Virus record (IMG/VR): IMGVR_UViG_3300017917_000647 | Location: 1 to 45,326 of that record | Reading direction: 5' to 3' (one strand) | DNA length: 45,326 bases | Source: a virus | Shown: in pieces, positions 1-8,038 of the stretch | Layout of the letters: each line of letters begins with the position of its first letter | How positions within the stretch are numbered: position 1 is the first letter of the stretch | Position numbers and translations under genes: made by a program | Notes under the pieces: generated by a model | What the model was told of the DNA's origin: nothing | What the model saw: the letters and a program-made list of their open reading frames with translations, nothing else | Databases searched by the model: none

Positions 1-93
1 TTCGCTCCTATGTTGTTTGAAGATGTTATCAAGCGCATTGAAGCAGAAGGCGGTAGTGTTGGTTTTAAGAACGGCAACGGACCTACGATGTAA
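1..93 (+). CDS. C-terminal end of an unidentified protein (partial)
   Basis: The reading frame is open from the first base and ends in TAA at 91-93, giving 30 residues that start FAPMLFEDVIKRIEAEGG and end NGNGPTM. Its stop is 10 bases before the next start codon, so it is the upstream neighbour in the same operon. The fragment is too short for me to recognise a family, and the 5' part lies outside the window. Confidence 0.6.
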   Translation, partial: FAPMLFEDVIKRIEAEGGSVGFKNGNGPTM

Positions 94-103
94 GGAAAAT
101 GCA

Positions 104-295
104 ATGTATATTACAAAACAAGAAGTTGAAAAGATACTAACAGTAATGGAGGAATTCGAAGACGCTAGAAGTTATAAGCTAGAAGCAGATAACTCTAGCG
201 GAATCGGTAGTATTTTAAGTCTAACTATGGACTTAGATATAAACAACAGGCCTGTTACAGTTAAGGTTGATATTTCGGGTGTGGAGAATTGGTAA
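104..295 (+). CDS. Small hypothetical protein, 63 aa
   Basis: I place the start at ATG 104 because it follows an AAGGA ribosome-binding site and the upstream gene's stop; a longer in-frame extension would overlap that gene out of frame. The product begins MYITKQEVEKILTVMEEFEDA, a likely helix, followed by alternating hydrophobic residues suggesting a small beta-sheet (LTMDLDI, VTVKVDIS). There are no cysteines and no signal peptide. The stop overlaps the start of the kinase-like gene (TAATG), so the two are translationally coupled. I do not recognise a family. Confidence 0.6.
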   Translation: MYITKQEVEKILTVMEEFEDARSYKLEADNSSGIGSILSLTMDLDINNRPVTVKVDISGVENW

Positions 296-756
296 TGACA
301 AAATGCTATCAATTAATTGGGGTTCCAGGATCAGGCAAGAGCACTTGGATCAAGAATCAAGTATGGGCTTTAGGTCTAACTGTAGTTTCTACAGATGCGT
401 TTGTAGAAGATTATGCTCGTAGTCAAGGTAAAACATATTCAGAGGTTTTTACTGATTACATGCCTACGGCTGTTAACCTAATGGCTGATCAGGTCATTCG
501 TGCTAGAGAATTAGGACATACTATCATCTGGGATCAAACTAGTACAACCATTGCGAGTCGTAAGCGTAAGTTTAATATGTTACCGGATTATGAGCATATT
601 GCTGTGGTGTTTAAAACACCCGAGCATGAGGAACTCGTTCGTAGACTACGGAGCCGTCCAGGCAAAGAGATTCCGGAACATGTGATTGCCAGTATGATAG
701 CTGGTTTTGAAATGCCAACTGAAGAAGAAGGCTTCAAAGAAATTTGGTACACTTAA
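295..756 (+). CDS. P-loop kinase, polynucleotide-kinase-like (AAA_33 type)
   Basis: 153 residues with a Walker A motif GVPGSGKST near residues 9-17, a strand ending in STDAF (the usual acidic residue after strand 2) and WDQTSTTIASRKRK, matching the NxxxxxxxRk/lid region of small kinases related to T4 PseT and zeta-toxin-like kinases. Length fits the kinase domain alone, so the phosphatase half found in T4 PseT is absent. The likely role is phosphorylating a nucleic acid 5' end or a small substrate; the substrate cannot be read from sequence. ATG 295 overlaps the previous stop. A sigma-70 promoter for the next gene starts 9 bases after its stop. Confidence 0.8.
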   Translation: MTKCYQLIGVPGSGKSTWIKNQVWALGLTVVSTDAFVEDYARSQGKTYSEVFTDYMPTAVNLMADQVIRARELGHTIIWDQTSTTIASRKRKFNMLPDYEHIAVVFKTPEHEELVRRLRSRPGKEIPEHVIASMIAGFEMPTEEEGFKEIWYT

Positions 757-765
757 CCAAAGACG

Positions 766-794
766 TTGACTGTATGCGTCTAAACACATATAAT
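766..794 (+). promoter_or_regulatory. Sigma-70 promoter upstream of the AAA+ ATPase gene
   Basis: TTGACT at 766-771, a 17-bp spacer, and TATAAT at 789-794. This is one base from the host consensus in the -35 box and exact in the -10 box. The predicted start near 801 leaves a leader of about 36 nt before ATG 837. It probably drives the ATPase early with unmodified host RNA polymerase. Confidence 0.88.
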
Positions 795-836
795 AGACAC
801 ATACAGTTTTTATTCCCTCATTGAAAGAATTATACA

Positions 837-1916
837 ATGACTTATTTTTTAAAAATGGGTAACACTTACAAAGTTTCTAAAAAAGAAGCTCTCGACCTTA
901 AAGAGCGTCTTCCAGCAGGAAACTATGTCATTAAGAAAAATGAAATGACTGGTGAGATGTACCTTGATCAAATTGATAAATTTGAATTTACTGGTAAGAT
1001 TTATGGTGACACTAACAAACGTGCCGACCGTATTCTTCATGCGTTTGGAGACAGACCTGCTACTACCGGTGTAATGCTTACTGGTGAAAAAGGTTCAGGC
1101 AAAACTTTGCTTGCTAAAATGCTTTCTATCAAAGGTTACGAGCAAGATATTCCTACAATCGTAATTAATCAACCTTGGTGTGGCGAAGCCTTTAATGCTT
1201 TTATCCAAAGCATTGAACAACCTGTTATTGTTGTATTTGACGAGTTTGAGAAAGTATACGACGAAGGCGAACAAGAAATGATGCTTACACTCCTTGACGG
1301 TGTGTACCCAACTAAAAAGTTGTTTGTTCTTACTTGTAACGACAAGTGGCGTGTTAACCAACACATGCGGAATCGTCCAGGTCGTATTTTCTACTCACTA
1401 GAGTACAAAGGCCTCGAAGCAGAATTTATTCGTGAATACTGCGAAGATAATCTCAAGGCTAAAGAACACATCGATAAGATCATCGGTATTGCTGGTACAT
1501 TTGGTCAATTCAACTTTGACATGCTGAAAGCACTGGTTGAAGAAATGAACCGATTTGGCGAAACACCACAAGAAGCTATGGTTATGCTTAACGCTAAACC
1601 TGAGTACTCAGAGGAATCACGTTACAAGGTTAAACTTCTTGTTAACGGCGAAGAAATGGCTGAAACCAACTTTGAAGAAAAGGAATGGCAAGGTAACCCG
1701 CTGAACAAGCGTGTCCATATCAACTTCAAGTCTTACGAAAAGGACGAAGAAACTGGCGACATGGATTGGGATTGGGACAGCAAAGTTTTTGAACCTGCCC
1801 ATCTTAAGAAAATTGATGACAACGGCAACAAGTATGTATTCGTTGCTAGCGATGGAACTACCCTTGTGCTCACCAAAGTCAAGGAACAAGGCTACCGTTA
1901 CTGGGACGCTTTTTAA
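837..1916 (+). CDS. AAA+ family ATPase, 359 aa
   Basis: Walker A GEKGSGKT at residues 83-90, Walker B VIVVFDE at 130-136, a sensor-1-type Asn in LTCNDKW (168) and arginine-finger candidates in RNRPGRIF (178-183) define a complete AAA+ core at about residues 55-230. An N-terminal segment of about 50 residues precedes it, and a C-terminal region of about 100 residues rich in acidic and aromatic residues follows, including MDWDWDSKVF. Single-domain AAA+ proteins of this kind are common in marine T4-like phages, but their target is mostly unknown; remodelling of a protein or nucleoprotein complex is the general role. It has its own sigma-70 promoter and its own terminator, so it is a single-gene unit. 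Confidence 0.85.
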   Translation: MTYFLKMGNTYKVSKKEALDLKERLPAGNYVIKKNEMTGEMYLDQIDKFEFTGKIYGDTNKRADRILHAFGDRPATTGVMLTGEKGSGKTLLAKMLSIKGYEQDIPTIVINQPWCGEAFNAFIQSIEQPVIVVFDEFEKVYDEGEQEMMLTLLDGVYPTKKLFVLTCNDKWRVNQHMRNRPGRIFYSLEYKGLEAEFIREYCEDNLKAKEHIDKIIGIAGTFGQFNFDMLKALVEEMNRFGETPQEAMVMLNAKPEYSEESRYKVKLLVNGEEMAETNFEEKEWQGNPLNKRVHINFKSYEKDEETGDMDWDWDSKVFEPAHLKKIDDNGNKYVFVASDGTTLVLTKVKEQGYRYWDAF

Positions 1917-1953
1917 CACATAGCCGTTCAATTAGTCACTGGCAACTATGTGG

Positions 1954-1985
1954 AAGGTGTTGTAGAAATACAACACCTTTTTTTT
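1954..1985 (+). terminator. Intrinsic terminator after the AAA+ gene
   Basis: An 11-bp perfect stem (AAGGTGTTGTA at 1954-1964 with TACAACACCTT at 1969-1979), a GAAA tetraloop and a run of T up to 1985. The next promoter begins at 1988, so termination and re-initiation are directly adjacent. Confidence 0.92.
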
Positions 1986-1987
1986 GG

Positions 1988-2015
1988 TTGACTTTTCTGA
2001 TATAGATGTTATACT
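1988..2015 (+). promoter_or_regulatory. Sigma-70 promoter for the small gene at 2054
   Basis: TTGACT at 1988-1993, a 16-bp spacer and TATACT at 2010-2015. The expected start near 2022 gives a leader of about 32 nt containing the strong ribosome-binding site AAAGGAG. Confidence 0.8.
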
Positions 2016-2053
2016 AAAACTGTAGTAAGTAGTAACCCAGAAAGGAGCTCAAA

Positions 2054-2248
2054 ATGGCAGAAGTTAAATTAAATGGTCTGTTCAAAGTAACTGTCACTGA
2101 ATATGAGCGTGGTTGGGGACAACGTGTTGACCCTAACGATACTAAGTTTTTTACTACCCGTGAAGAAGCTGAAAAGTATGCGGCACATTGGGAAGAAGGC
2201 GGTAGCCCCGACTACTTTTGGAGAGCTCGCATAGAACGAGTAGACTAA
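2054..2248 (+). CDS. Small hypothetical protein, 64 aa
   Basis: A compact single-gene unit with its own promoter, a strong AAAGGAG site before ATG 2054 and its own terminator. The product begins MAEVKLNGLFKVTVTEYERG and has many aromatic residues (HWEEGG, DYFWRARIERVD). It looks like a small soluble alpha/beta protein; FTTREEAEKYAAHWEE is a likely amphipathic helix. There is no signal peptide, membrane segment or metal-binding motif. The strong expression signals suggest abundant early production. I do not recognise a family. Confidence 0.75.
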   Translation: MAEVKLNGLFKVTVTEYERGWGQRVDPNDTKFFTTREEAEKYAAHWEEGGSPDYFWRARIERVD

Positions 2249-2250
2249 GC

Positions 2251-2277
2251 AAAATGGGCTTACGGCCCATTTTATTT
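2251..2277 (+). terminator. Intrinsic terminator after the 64-aa gene
   Basis: Stem AAAATGGGC (2251-2259) with GCCCATTTT (2265-2273), a 5-nt loop TTACG, then ATTTT. The A-rich 5' arm means it could also work in the reverse direction. Confidence 0.85.
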
Positions 2278-2324
2278 TGGTTAAAATGCTGTCAGTGACT
2301 CCAAAAATTGGACACATCGATAGG

Positions 2325-2353
2325 TTGACAGCCTGGCTATCATTTGCTATAAT
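2325..2353 (+). promoter_or_regulatory. Consensus sigma-70 promoter for rIIA
   Basis: TTGACA at 2325-2330, a 17-bp spacer and TATAAT at 2348-2353: an exact consensus match at both boxes and optimal spacing. The predicted start near 2360 leaves a leader of about 31 nt with GAAAGG before ATG 2391. Confidence 0.93.
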
Positions 2354-2390
2354 ATACACATACACAAACAAACACTGAAAGGTTTTTACA

Positions 2391-4547
2391 ATGGCAATTA
2401 TCAATAGCGCACCGCAAAACGAAGCTATCATGAGCAACGTTGGTGAGATTGGTGAGTTCCGTATTCGCAACTCTGCTAAAGCATTTAACATTTTGAGTTC
2501 GGGCTTGTATGCTAACAAGGTTCGAGCTATTATCCGTGAACTATCTTGTAATGCTGTAGACTCGCATATTGCCGCCGGCAAACAAGATACACCGTTTGAT
2601 GTTCACCTTCCTAATCAATTGGAGCCTTGGTTTGCTATTCGTGACTATGGTACTGGACTGACCCACGAGCAAGTTACTAATATCTACACCACTTACTTTG
2701 AGTCTACTAAAACTAACTCTAACGAGTTTATTGGTGCTTTGGGTCTGGGTAGTAAGTCTCCTTTTTCTTATACTGATAATTTTACTGTAACTGCTATCAA
2801 GGACGGCGTTAAAGGTATCTACACCGCGTTCATTAATGAGCAAGGTGTGCCTAGTATTGCATTGATGATGTCAGAAGAAACTACAGAACCTAGTGGAGTC
2901 GAAGTTAAGTTTAGTGTCAACGACCACTACGACTTCAGCAAATTCTTCGACGAAGCCCGTCAAGTTTATACTTACTTTAAATTGCGCCCTGTTGTAAGCG
3001 GTAAGAGTAATTTTGAATTTCGTGATGTAAGTTACGAAACTGAAAACATTATTCCCGGTGTGCATTCCTACAAAGATGGCCGCAATAGTGTTGCCATCAT
3101 GGGTAATATTGCTTACCCCATTCAAGTTCCTAATACTGAACAGTCATTGGGAGAATTGCGTGGCCTACTAGGCTGTGGTTTGGAAATGCACTTTGCTATT
3201 GGCGAGTTGGACTTCCAAGCGTCACGTGAAGGGTTGAGTTACATTCCTTCTACTGTTGAAGCAATTAAAAACAAACTTGAATCTGTTAACTCTGCGCTGA
3301 CTACGGTACTGGCTAAAGAAGCTAATGCCATTGGTAACTTGTGGGAACGTGCTATCTTCCTTAGCAAGAAGTCTCATTCTCAACTTTGGCAAGCCGCTGT
3401 TAAGAAGTATGTTGCTGACACCAAGTTGTCTACATACGATGATAGTCGCTACGGTGGTACTAAAGATTTTAGATTGACTGCTGACGAGCTTGTTAAAAAA
3501 TATAATATTGTTGTTCGTGGTTTTGACTACAGCAAGCATTCTAAAGGTTTTCCTAACTTGAAACAAGAAACGGATCACGTTAAGCAGGCTGATGGTACTT
3601 ATGTGTATATCTATAACTGGAAATTTACTGTAAGTTCTGATGTTCGTTTTATTATTAACGATACTAACATTGGTGCTGTTGAACGTGCTAAGTTCCACTA
3701 TCGTACAAACAAGCCTAGCGAACGTGCTCGTGTCTTTGTCTTAGATAAAGCTGATAAGAACAAGGACATGAACTTAAAGGCGTTCTTCCGTGCAATTTGC
3801 AATCCTCCTGCAGAATATGCTTCTGTAGCTAGCGATTTGGACAAAAAAGAACGTCAAGCAGGTGTTGCTAAGAACGTTACTATTTTGAGTTTGCAAGAAC
3901 GTGGCAGTGGTGGCTACTACCGTGAACGTGAAATGGTTTGGCGTGATGCAGGTAAGGCTGATACCTTTGATGCTAACACTACTTACTATTATTTGCCTTT
4001 GAGTGGCTTTGTCATTGAAAGCAAATATGGTACTCTTGATGCCAAACAGTTTTACAACGATTTGAAGGACTGCGGTATTGATGGATTGAAGACAACCATT
4101 TATGGTGTTCGTAAGGGCGATATTGAGTTCATTAAAACCCAAAAGAACTGGGTCAATATTGAAACACACATTGCCACAGTATTGTCTAAGCCAATTGACA
4201 ATAAACTTATTATGAGTTTGGTGTTACAGGCTATTGACAATCATCACAATGTATCTTATAATTATAATGTAACGAGCCGTGTTACTAACGCAAACAGTCC
4301 GTTTGTTGCGTTTGTTACTAAGCTCAAAGGATTTGATAAGATTCGTTATAACGAACAGAGCTTGAAGCGTTTGTGCCAAAGATATGCTAACGGTGTATCG
4401 TTTAGCCCAGAAGCACAAGTTCAAAAGTACGTAGAAGAATGTGCTCAGGTTAATGCTCGCTATCCGCTGTTGCAATATCTGCGTAGTGTTCCAAGCGATG
4501 AGTTGGCAAATTATATTAATGTGATTGACACACAGAAAGGTGTTTAA
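2391..4547 (+). CDS. rIIA: RIIA-like membrane-integrity protector (GHKL ATPase fold)
   Basis: 718 residues, close to the length of T4 RIIA. The N-terminus carries GHKL-type ATP-binding motifs: an N box ELSCNAVDSH (50-59), DYGTGL (85-90) and GALGLGSKSPF (115-125). The remainder is a long region without motifs I can name. In T4, RIIA and RIIB associate with the inner membrane and affect lysis timing and resistance to the lambda Rex exclusion system; the biochemical activity is still unclear. The gene is followed at a 1-base gap by the rIIB-like gene, the same order as in T4. It has a perfect sigma-70 promoter, which suggests early, strong expression. Confidence 0.92.
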   Translation: MAIINSAPQNEAIMSNVGEIGEFRIRNSAKAFNILSSGLYANKVRAIIRELSCNAVDSHIAAGKQDTPFDVHLPNQLEPWFAIRDYGTGLTHEQVTNIYTTYFESTKTNSNEFIGALGLGSKSPFSYTDNFTVTAIKDGVKGIYTAFINEQGVPSIALMMSEETTEPSGVEVKFSVNDHYDFSKFFDEARQVYTYFKLRPVVSGKSNFEFRDVSYETENIIPGVHSYKDGRNSVAIMGNIAYPIQVPNTEQSLGELRGLLGCGLEMHFAIGELDFQASREGLSYIPSTVEAIKNKLESVNSALTTVLAKEANAIGNLWERAIFLSKKSHSQLWQAAVKKYVADTKLSTYDDSRYGGTKDFRLTADELVKKYNIVVRGFDYSKHSKGFPNLKQETDHVKQADGTYVYIYNWKFTVSSDVRFIINDTNIGAVERAKFHYRTNKPSERARVFVLDKADKNKDMNLKAFFRAICNPPAEYASVASDLDKKERQAGVAKNVTILSLQERGSGGYYREREMVWRDAGKADTFDANTTYYYLPLSGFVIESKYGTLDAKQFYNDLKDCGIDGLKTTIYGVRKGDIEFIKTQKNWVNIETHIATVLSKPIDNKLIMSLVLQAIDNHHNVSYNYNVTSRVTNANSPFVAFVTKLKGFDKIRYNEQSLKRLCQRYANGVSFSPEAQVQKYVEECAQVNARYPLLQYLRSVPSDELANYINVIDTQKGV

Positions 4548-4548
4548 A

Positions 4549-5505
4549 ATGAGTTATCCATTTTTGATTCAAGGTGATAATGTTGTTGTTGTTATTGATA
4601 ACAAACCACACACTATCAATAAAACGCACATCACTTACCAAAAGGTAGTTGATGCTATTAAGGCAGGCGACTGGGACGCCGTTAAAGATGCAATCGAACC
4701 TAAGAAGATTGTTCTTAACTACGGCAAGGGCAATGTTTCTATTCAAGGCGAAACCTTGTTCTGGAAGGGCACCGAGCTTCATACTACATTGGCAGTTAAA
4801 ATGATTGATATGTTGCGTGAAGGCTTTCCTATTGAGCCAATGGTTATGTTCATGGACAATCTGTACCAAAACCCAAGCAAGCGAGCAGTCGATGAACTGT
4901 ACGGCTTCTTGGAAAAGGGCAACTTGCCTATTACTCCGGACGGTCACTTCTTGGCTTACAAGAAAGTTCGTGCTAACTATTTGGACGTTCACTCTGGTAC
5001 TATGGACAATAGCGTTGGTAAGATTGTTGAAATGGAACGCTACAATGTTGACGACAACAAGGACAATACTTGTTCTGCAGGACTCCATTTTTGTAGCAAA
5101 GAGTATTTGAATAACTTTGGTGGCGAACGTACAGTTATCGTCAAGATTAACCCTCGCGATGTAGTTTCTATTCCTAGCGACTATAATGCTACAAAGGGTC
5201 GTGCTTGCCGCTACGAAGTTATTGGTGAAATTGATCAGGACAAAGCAGACCAAGCGTTTACTCGTCCTGTTCAATCAAACGCTACTCGTAATGTACCCGA
5301 AGGTGATACTCCTTTTAAGAAAGGCTATCATGATGGGTTCTATAACAAAGAGTTTGATCCTAACCGTAGTTATACACTAAAACAAGACGACGATTACCGC
5401 GAGGGATACGACAAGGGTGAAATGGATCGCCAAGACGGTTATCCAGAACGTTATCGTTATGTACCTAACAGCCAATTTGGTTCTTGGCCAAACCCAAAGA
5501 TATAA
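4549..5505 (+). CDS. rIIB: RIIB-like protein, 318 aa
   Basis: I chose ATG 4549 because AGAAAGG lies 10 bases upstream and it follows the rIIA stop directly. The product has the RIIB-type arrangement: an N-terminal domain of about 100 residues, a central segment (AVDELYGFLEKGNLPITPDGHF) and the conserved AGLHFCS stretch near residues 177-183. The last about 65 residues are polar, aromatic and charged (GYHDGFYNKEFD, YREGYDKGEMDRQDGY), possibly a tandem of two GY-x-D-G units. In T4 it works with RIIA. Together with the adjacent rIIA this is a firm T4-like marker. Confidence 0.9.
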   Translation: MSYPFLIQGDNVVVVIDNKPHTINKTHITYQKVVDAIKAGDWDAVKDAIEPKKIVLNYGKGNVSIQGETLFWKGTELHTTLAVKMIDMLREGFPIEPMVMFMDNLYQNPSKRAVDELYGFLEKGNLPITPDGHFLAYKKVRANYLDVHSGTMDNSVGKIVEMERYNVDDNKDNTCSAGLHFCSKEYLNNFGGERTVIVKINPRDVVSIPSDYNATKGRACRYEVIGEIDQDKADQAFTRPVQSNATRNVPEGDTPFKKGYHDGFYNKEFDPNRSYTLKQDDDYREGYDKGEMDRQDGYPERYRYVPNSQFGSWPNPKI

Positions 5506-5508
5506 TAT

Positions 5509-5685
5509 ATGATTAGACTTTGGTTAACATTTATTGTATTTGCTATCCTTATCCACTTTTCGATTGTCTCGTGGCAGTCGTTAAGTGGAAAGGAAAAGTG
5601 GTCATTGACAAAGACCGCAGGCTACAGTATAATTGTTTCACTGTTAGCAGTTTTGCTAATGTCTTTAATCGTAATTGTTTTTTAA
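5509..5685 (+). CDS. Small membrane protein, 58 aa
   Basis: The frame runs from ATG 5509 to TAA 5683-5685 and starts 3 bases after the rIIB stop. It encodes two hydrophobic segments, LWLTFIVFAILIHFSIV near residues 4-20 and YSIIVSLLAVLLMSLIVIVF near residues 39-58, joined by a basic loop KEKWSLTKTAG. This predicts a two-span hairpin inner-membrane protein. It sits between rIIB and another tiny membrane protein, so it may act with them at the host inner membrane. No family recognised. Confidence 0.65.
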   Translation: MIRLWLTFIVFAILIHFSIVSWQSLSGKEKWSLTKTAGYSIIVSLLAVLLMSLIVIVF

Positions 5686-5693
5686 GGATTTAT

Positions 5694-5780
5694 ATGATTA
5701 ACGATTTTTGGTTGCGTCCGTTGTACTTTGTACTCGGATTTGTTGTTTGTTTCTTTCTCATGGTTAAAGGATTTATCTAA
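5694..5780 (+). CDS. Single-span membrane micropeptide, 28 aa
   Basis: ATG 5694 is preceded by AAGGA at optimal spacing and the frame ends at 5780, one base before the next gene. The product begins MINDFWLRPLYFVLGFVV, continues with a hydrophobic stretch and ends KGFI, which predicts one transmembrane helix. The good ribosome-binding site and the tight fit between neighbours favour a real gene despite its size. Function unknown; small phage membrane proteins often modulate lysis or membrane proteins. Confidence 0.6.
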   Translation: MINDFWLRPLYFVLGFVVCFFLMVKGFI

Positions 5781-5781
5781 A

Positions 5782-6594
5782 ATGAAACGTTTTTTCACTC
5801 TTGGTATTTTGGCTGGTGCTGTTTTAATGACTGGTTGTACTCGTATTGAAACTGGTGAAGTTGGCTTGCGAGTTGGTTTTGACAAGCAGGTTAAGAATGA
5901 GGAATTGCTCCCTGGTTCGTTTAACCAAGTTATCGTTGGTGATGTGCTAACATTTCCAGTTAAGGATGTTAATGTTAAACTTGACGACATGACTCCTATT
6001 GCCAAAGACAATAGCACTATGAAAGATTTTGATGCTATTGTTATCTATAGTTTGAATCAAAGCCAGGTTGCTGAACTGTATAACACTAAATCTAAAGCAT
6101 TCCACATTAGACATGACGGCGATACTTATTTGATGTATAACTATATTTTTAATGCCGCTCGCAATGCTATCTACAAAGAAGCACGTAAGTACGAAGCATT
6201 GGACATGGCTGACAATCGACAAGCGATGGAAATTGCTATTAAGGAACAAATTCAACGCACACTTGTAGAAGAAAAACTTGATGGATCTATTACTATTAGT
6301 CAGGTTCTTGTGCGTAATGTTGTTCCAGCAGATACAGTTGTTCAAAGTGCTAACGATCTAGTTCGTGCTAAGAATGAATACAAGCAAAAGGAAGTCGAAG
6401 TTAAAACTGCCGAAGCTGAAGCTCGTCGTATGCAAGCACTAGCCGCACAAGGTAGTCAATCTATTGCTTATATGGATGCACAAGCTCGTATGAAGCAAGC
6501 AGATGCTCAACTTAAGATGGCTGAAGCTATTTCATCCTTCAAAGGCCAGACACTTGTAATTGGTGCTGGTGCTAATGTAAACGTCGGCAAGTAA
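5782..6594 (+). CDS. SPFH/prohibitin-like lipoprotein, 270 aa
   Basis: ATG 5782 gives an N-terminus MKRFFTLGILAGAVLMTGC with a clear lipobox (LMTGC, Cys19); an upstream start would hide it. Residues about 22-190 resemble an SPFH/prohibitin domain (TGEVGLRVGFDKQV, then alternating strands, then IAIKEQIQRTLVEEKLDG). The C-terminal 75 residues are a charged Ala-rich helix (KNEYKQKEVEVKTAEAEARRMQALAAQ) typical of the SPFH coiled coil. The family forms membrane-bound rings or scaffolds, for example HflK/HflC, which regulate FtsH. Here membrane attachment is by lipid rather than a transmembrane helix. Possible roles are membrane protection or control of host proteolysis, in keeping with adjacent rIIA/rIIB. 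Confidence 0.82.
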   Translation: MKRFFTLGILAGAVLMTGCTRIETGEVGLRVGFDKQVKNEELLPGSFNQVIVGDVLTFPVKDVNVKLDDMTPIAKDNSTMKDFDAIVIYSLNQSQVAELYNTKSKAFHIRHDGDTYLMYNYIFNAARNAIYKEARKYEALDMADNRQAMEIAIKEQIQRTLVEEKLDGSITISQVLVRNVVPADTVVQSANDLVRAKNEYKQKEVEVKTAEAEARRMQALAAQGSQSIAYMDAQARMKQADAQLKMAEAISSFKGQTLVIGAGANVNVGK

Positions 6595-6595
6595 T

Positions 6596-7132
6596 ATGTT
6601 GAAGCGCATCCTATTTGGACGCACAGGCGGACACTGGATATTTTATATCAGTGTCGCCTACTTTGTAATAGGAATGATCAGTATCTATAACGGTGCAGAC
6701 CTTGTATGGGCAGGGCCGTTGTATGTATTTTTCTTAGCAATGCCCTTTTGGTTCCCACCACTAGGTCGTGCTATTAATATGGACGTGAGGTGGGATATGA
6801 GCTTTTTAAGTTTTCTAGGATGGCAAAAAATGGCAGAAGATGCGTCAAAAGTTGTAGACTTTCCAAAGCCAAAAGCAGTTCCGCAGGTAGCTCCTCCTGC
6901 CCCTAAAGAAGAACCTGCTAAGATTTTTTACCGTTTGGGTTTAACTGACAATAACCGTGTTGCTTTTAGTATGGGCTACAGCGAAATTACAATGAATCAC
7001 GAAGGCTGTCAACAGATGATTGATCAGCTCAAGTTCTTCCAAAGCCAACTTCAAGACGAAAGTGGCCCAACTGATGACCCAGACGGCGGGTTGCCGGTGC
7101 CCGAAGAAGCTGAAAATAAAAAGGCCGCATAA
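6596..7132 (+). CDS. Membrane-anchored hypothetical protein, 178 aa
   Basis: ATG 6596 follows the SPFH stop by one base. Two hydrophobic segments at about residues 14-31 and 37-55 form an N-terminal hairpin anchor. A linker rich in Pro, Lys and Ala follows at about 87-106 (FPKPKAVPQVAPPAPKEEP), then a compact domain FYRLGLTDNNRVAFSMGYSEITMNHEGCQQMIDQLKFFQSQL and an acidic tail. The domain resembles small phage proteins that end in a helix after a beta-hairpin, but I cannot assign a family. Its coupling to the SPFH lipoprotein suggests a shared membrane role. Confidence 0.7.
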   Translation: MLKRILFGRTGGHWIFYISVAYFVIGMISIYNGADLVWAGPLYVFFLAMPFWFPPLGRAINMDVRWDMSFLSFLGWQKMAEDASKVVDFPKPKAVPQVAPPAPKEEPAKIFYRLGLTDNNRVAFSMGYSEITMNHEGCQQMIDQLKFFQSQLQDESGPTDDPDGGLPVPEEAENKKAA

Positions 7133-7389
7133 TGCCAACACAAAGAGAGCTCGAAGAAATGGAGCAAGATTACTTACAAATGGATCGTGATCGTGTTAGA
7201 GAAATTTGCCACGAAATTATGAAAGACGAACTGTTTGAAGGAATGGTTGCTAAAGAGGAATTGCGTTTGCTTAAAGAAGGCCATACAATGCTAATACCGC
7301 ATGATGTAGAACATGCTCGTGCTATGTTTAAAATGGCTTGTTTTTACCTAAGTCAATATGATAAAGACTTTAAATTCGAAATGAAATGA
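7132..7389 (+). CDS. Small acidic helical protein, 85 aa
   Basis: ATG 7132 overlaps the previous stop (TAATG). The product is rich in Glu, Asp, Lys and Met and is predicted to be mostly helical (MPTQRELEEMEQDYLQMDRD, VREICHEIMKDELF, AEELRLLKEG-like). HDVEHARAMFKMACFYLSQYD may be a second helix pair. There is no signal peptide or metal motif. The stop overlaps the next start, so it is translationally coupled within the operon. Function unknown. Confidence 0.65.
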   Translation: MPTQRELEEMEQDYLQMDRDRVREICHEIMKDELFEGMVAKEELRLLKEGHTMLIPHDVEHARAMFKMACFYLSQYDKDFKFEMK

Positions 7390-7832
7390 TAAAAGAATTT
7401 ATAAACATTGTTGAATCTATGGAAGGTATTACTGACAAATGGTTTGACGGAGGGTTTGTAACATATAAGCACCCTACTCCAATTCATTATAAAACTGCTA
7501 TATCCGCGGGTACTGTTGATACACTAGAAGGCCCAGTTGATTATCATGCCGGGCATAAAATTATTACAGGCCCAAAAGGTGAACAGTATCCAGTTAGCCC
7601 AGAAAAGTTTAAAGAATACTATGACGACAACGGTGACGGTACAGCAACACCTAAAAAGATTTTTAAAGTAGCTAAACTTGCCGATCACGACGGTATTGTT
7701 AAAGCAAGTTGGGGGGACCTACACTATAAAGCAGGCGAAGATTATATTGTACGTCACGGCTCTGGGGATTACGGTGTTGTAAAGAAAGACATTTTTGCCA
7801 AGACATACCACTTACCAAAGGCATCAAAATGA
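7386..7832 (+). CDS. PGDYG-domain-like protein, 148 aa
   Basis: The C-terminal half has the pattern GEDYIVRHGSGDYGVVKKDIFAKTY, closely matching the PGDYG small-domain signature, and an earlier segment KIITGPKGEQYPVSPEKFKEYY looks like a second, weaker copy of the same fold. It begins MIKEFINIVESMEG, a short helix. This domain occurs in phages and bacteria without a firmly known activity. It overlaps both neighbours by four bases. The repeat of the fold within one protein is my inference from the two GP-x-G / GSGDYG turns. Confidence 0.65.
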   Translation: MIKEFINIVESMEGITDKWFDGGFVTYKHPTPIHYKTAISAGTVDTLEGPVDYHAGHKIITGPKGEQYPVSPEKFKEYYDDNGDGTATPKKIFKVAKLADHDGIVKASWGDLHYKAGEDYIVRHGSGDYGVVKKDIFAKTYHLPKASK

Positions 7833-8008
7833 GCGGACGTGGATTTATTGCACAGCAGGAAGACGAAATGTGCGAAATGTGTGGCAAAATAGACGAGTGC
7901 AGACCTTACGGTCCTAACAACGAAAATATTTGTTTTGATTGTGCTATGAAAGATGAGGAAACTACACGTAAGAAGATGGCTTCTTACATCTTTGGCGAAG
8001 AAGAATAA
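7829..8008 (+). CDS. Small zinc-ribbon protein, 59 aa
   Basis: The frame from ATG 7829 to TAA 8006-8008 overlaps the previous stop (ATGA). Two CxxC pairs, CEMC near residues 15-18 and CFDC near residues 35-38, would bind one zinc in a ribbon or finger. The ends are acidic (QQEDE and FGEEE). Such small treble-clef or ribbon proteins are often nucleic-acid or protein adaptors in phages. It is the last gene before a strong terminator. Confidence 0.7.
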   Translation: MSGRGFIAQQEDEMCEMCGKIDECRPYGPNNENICFDCAMKDEETTRKKMASYIFGEEE

Positions 8009-8038
8009 CAAAAGAATCCGTCTTTAAGTGCATATATA

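Noticed and set aside
17-103. An N-terminal extension of the gene at 104 back to base 17
   Set aside because: It overlaps the end of the upstream gene out of frame, has no ribosome-binding site, and ATG 104 with AAGGA explains the start better.
1617-1931. Long open frames on the opposite strand of the AAA+ and rIIA/rIIB genes
   Set aside because: They are antisense shadows of well-supported genes, lack ribosome-binding sites and encode no recognisable pattern.
5501-5508. A sigma-70 promoter from the TATAATAT string after rIIB
   Set aside because: No -35 box at 16-18 bp is evident and the string covers the rIIB stop; AT-rich junctions explain it.
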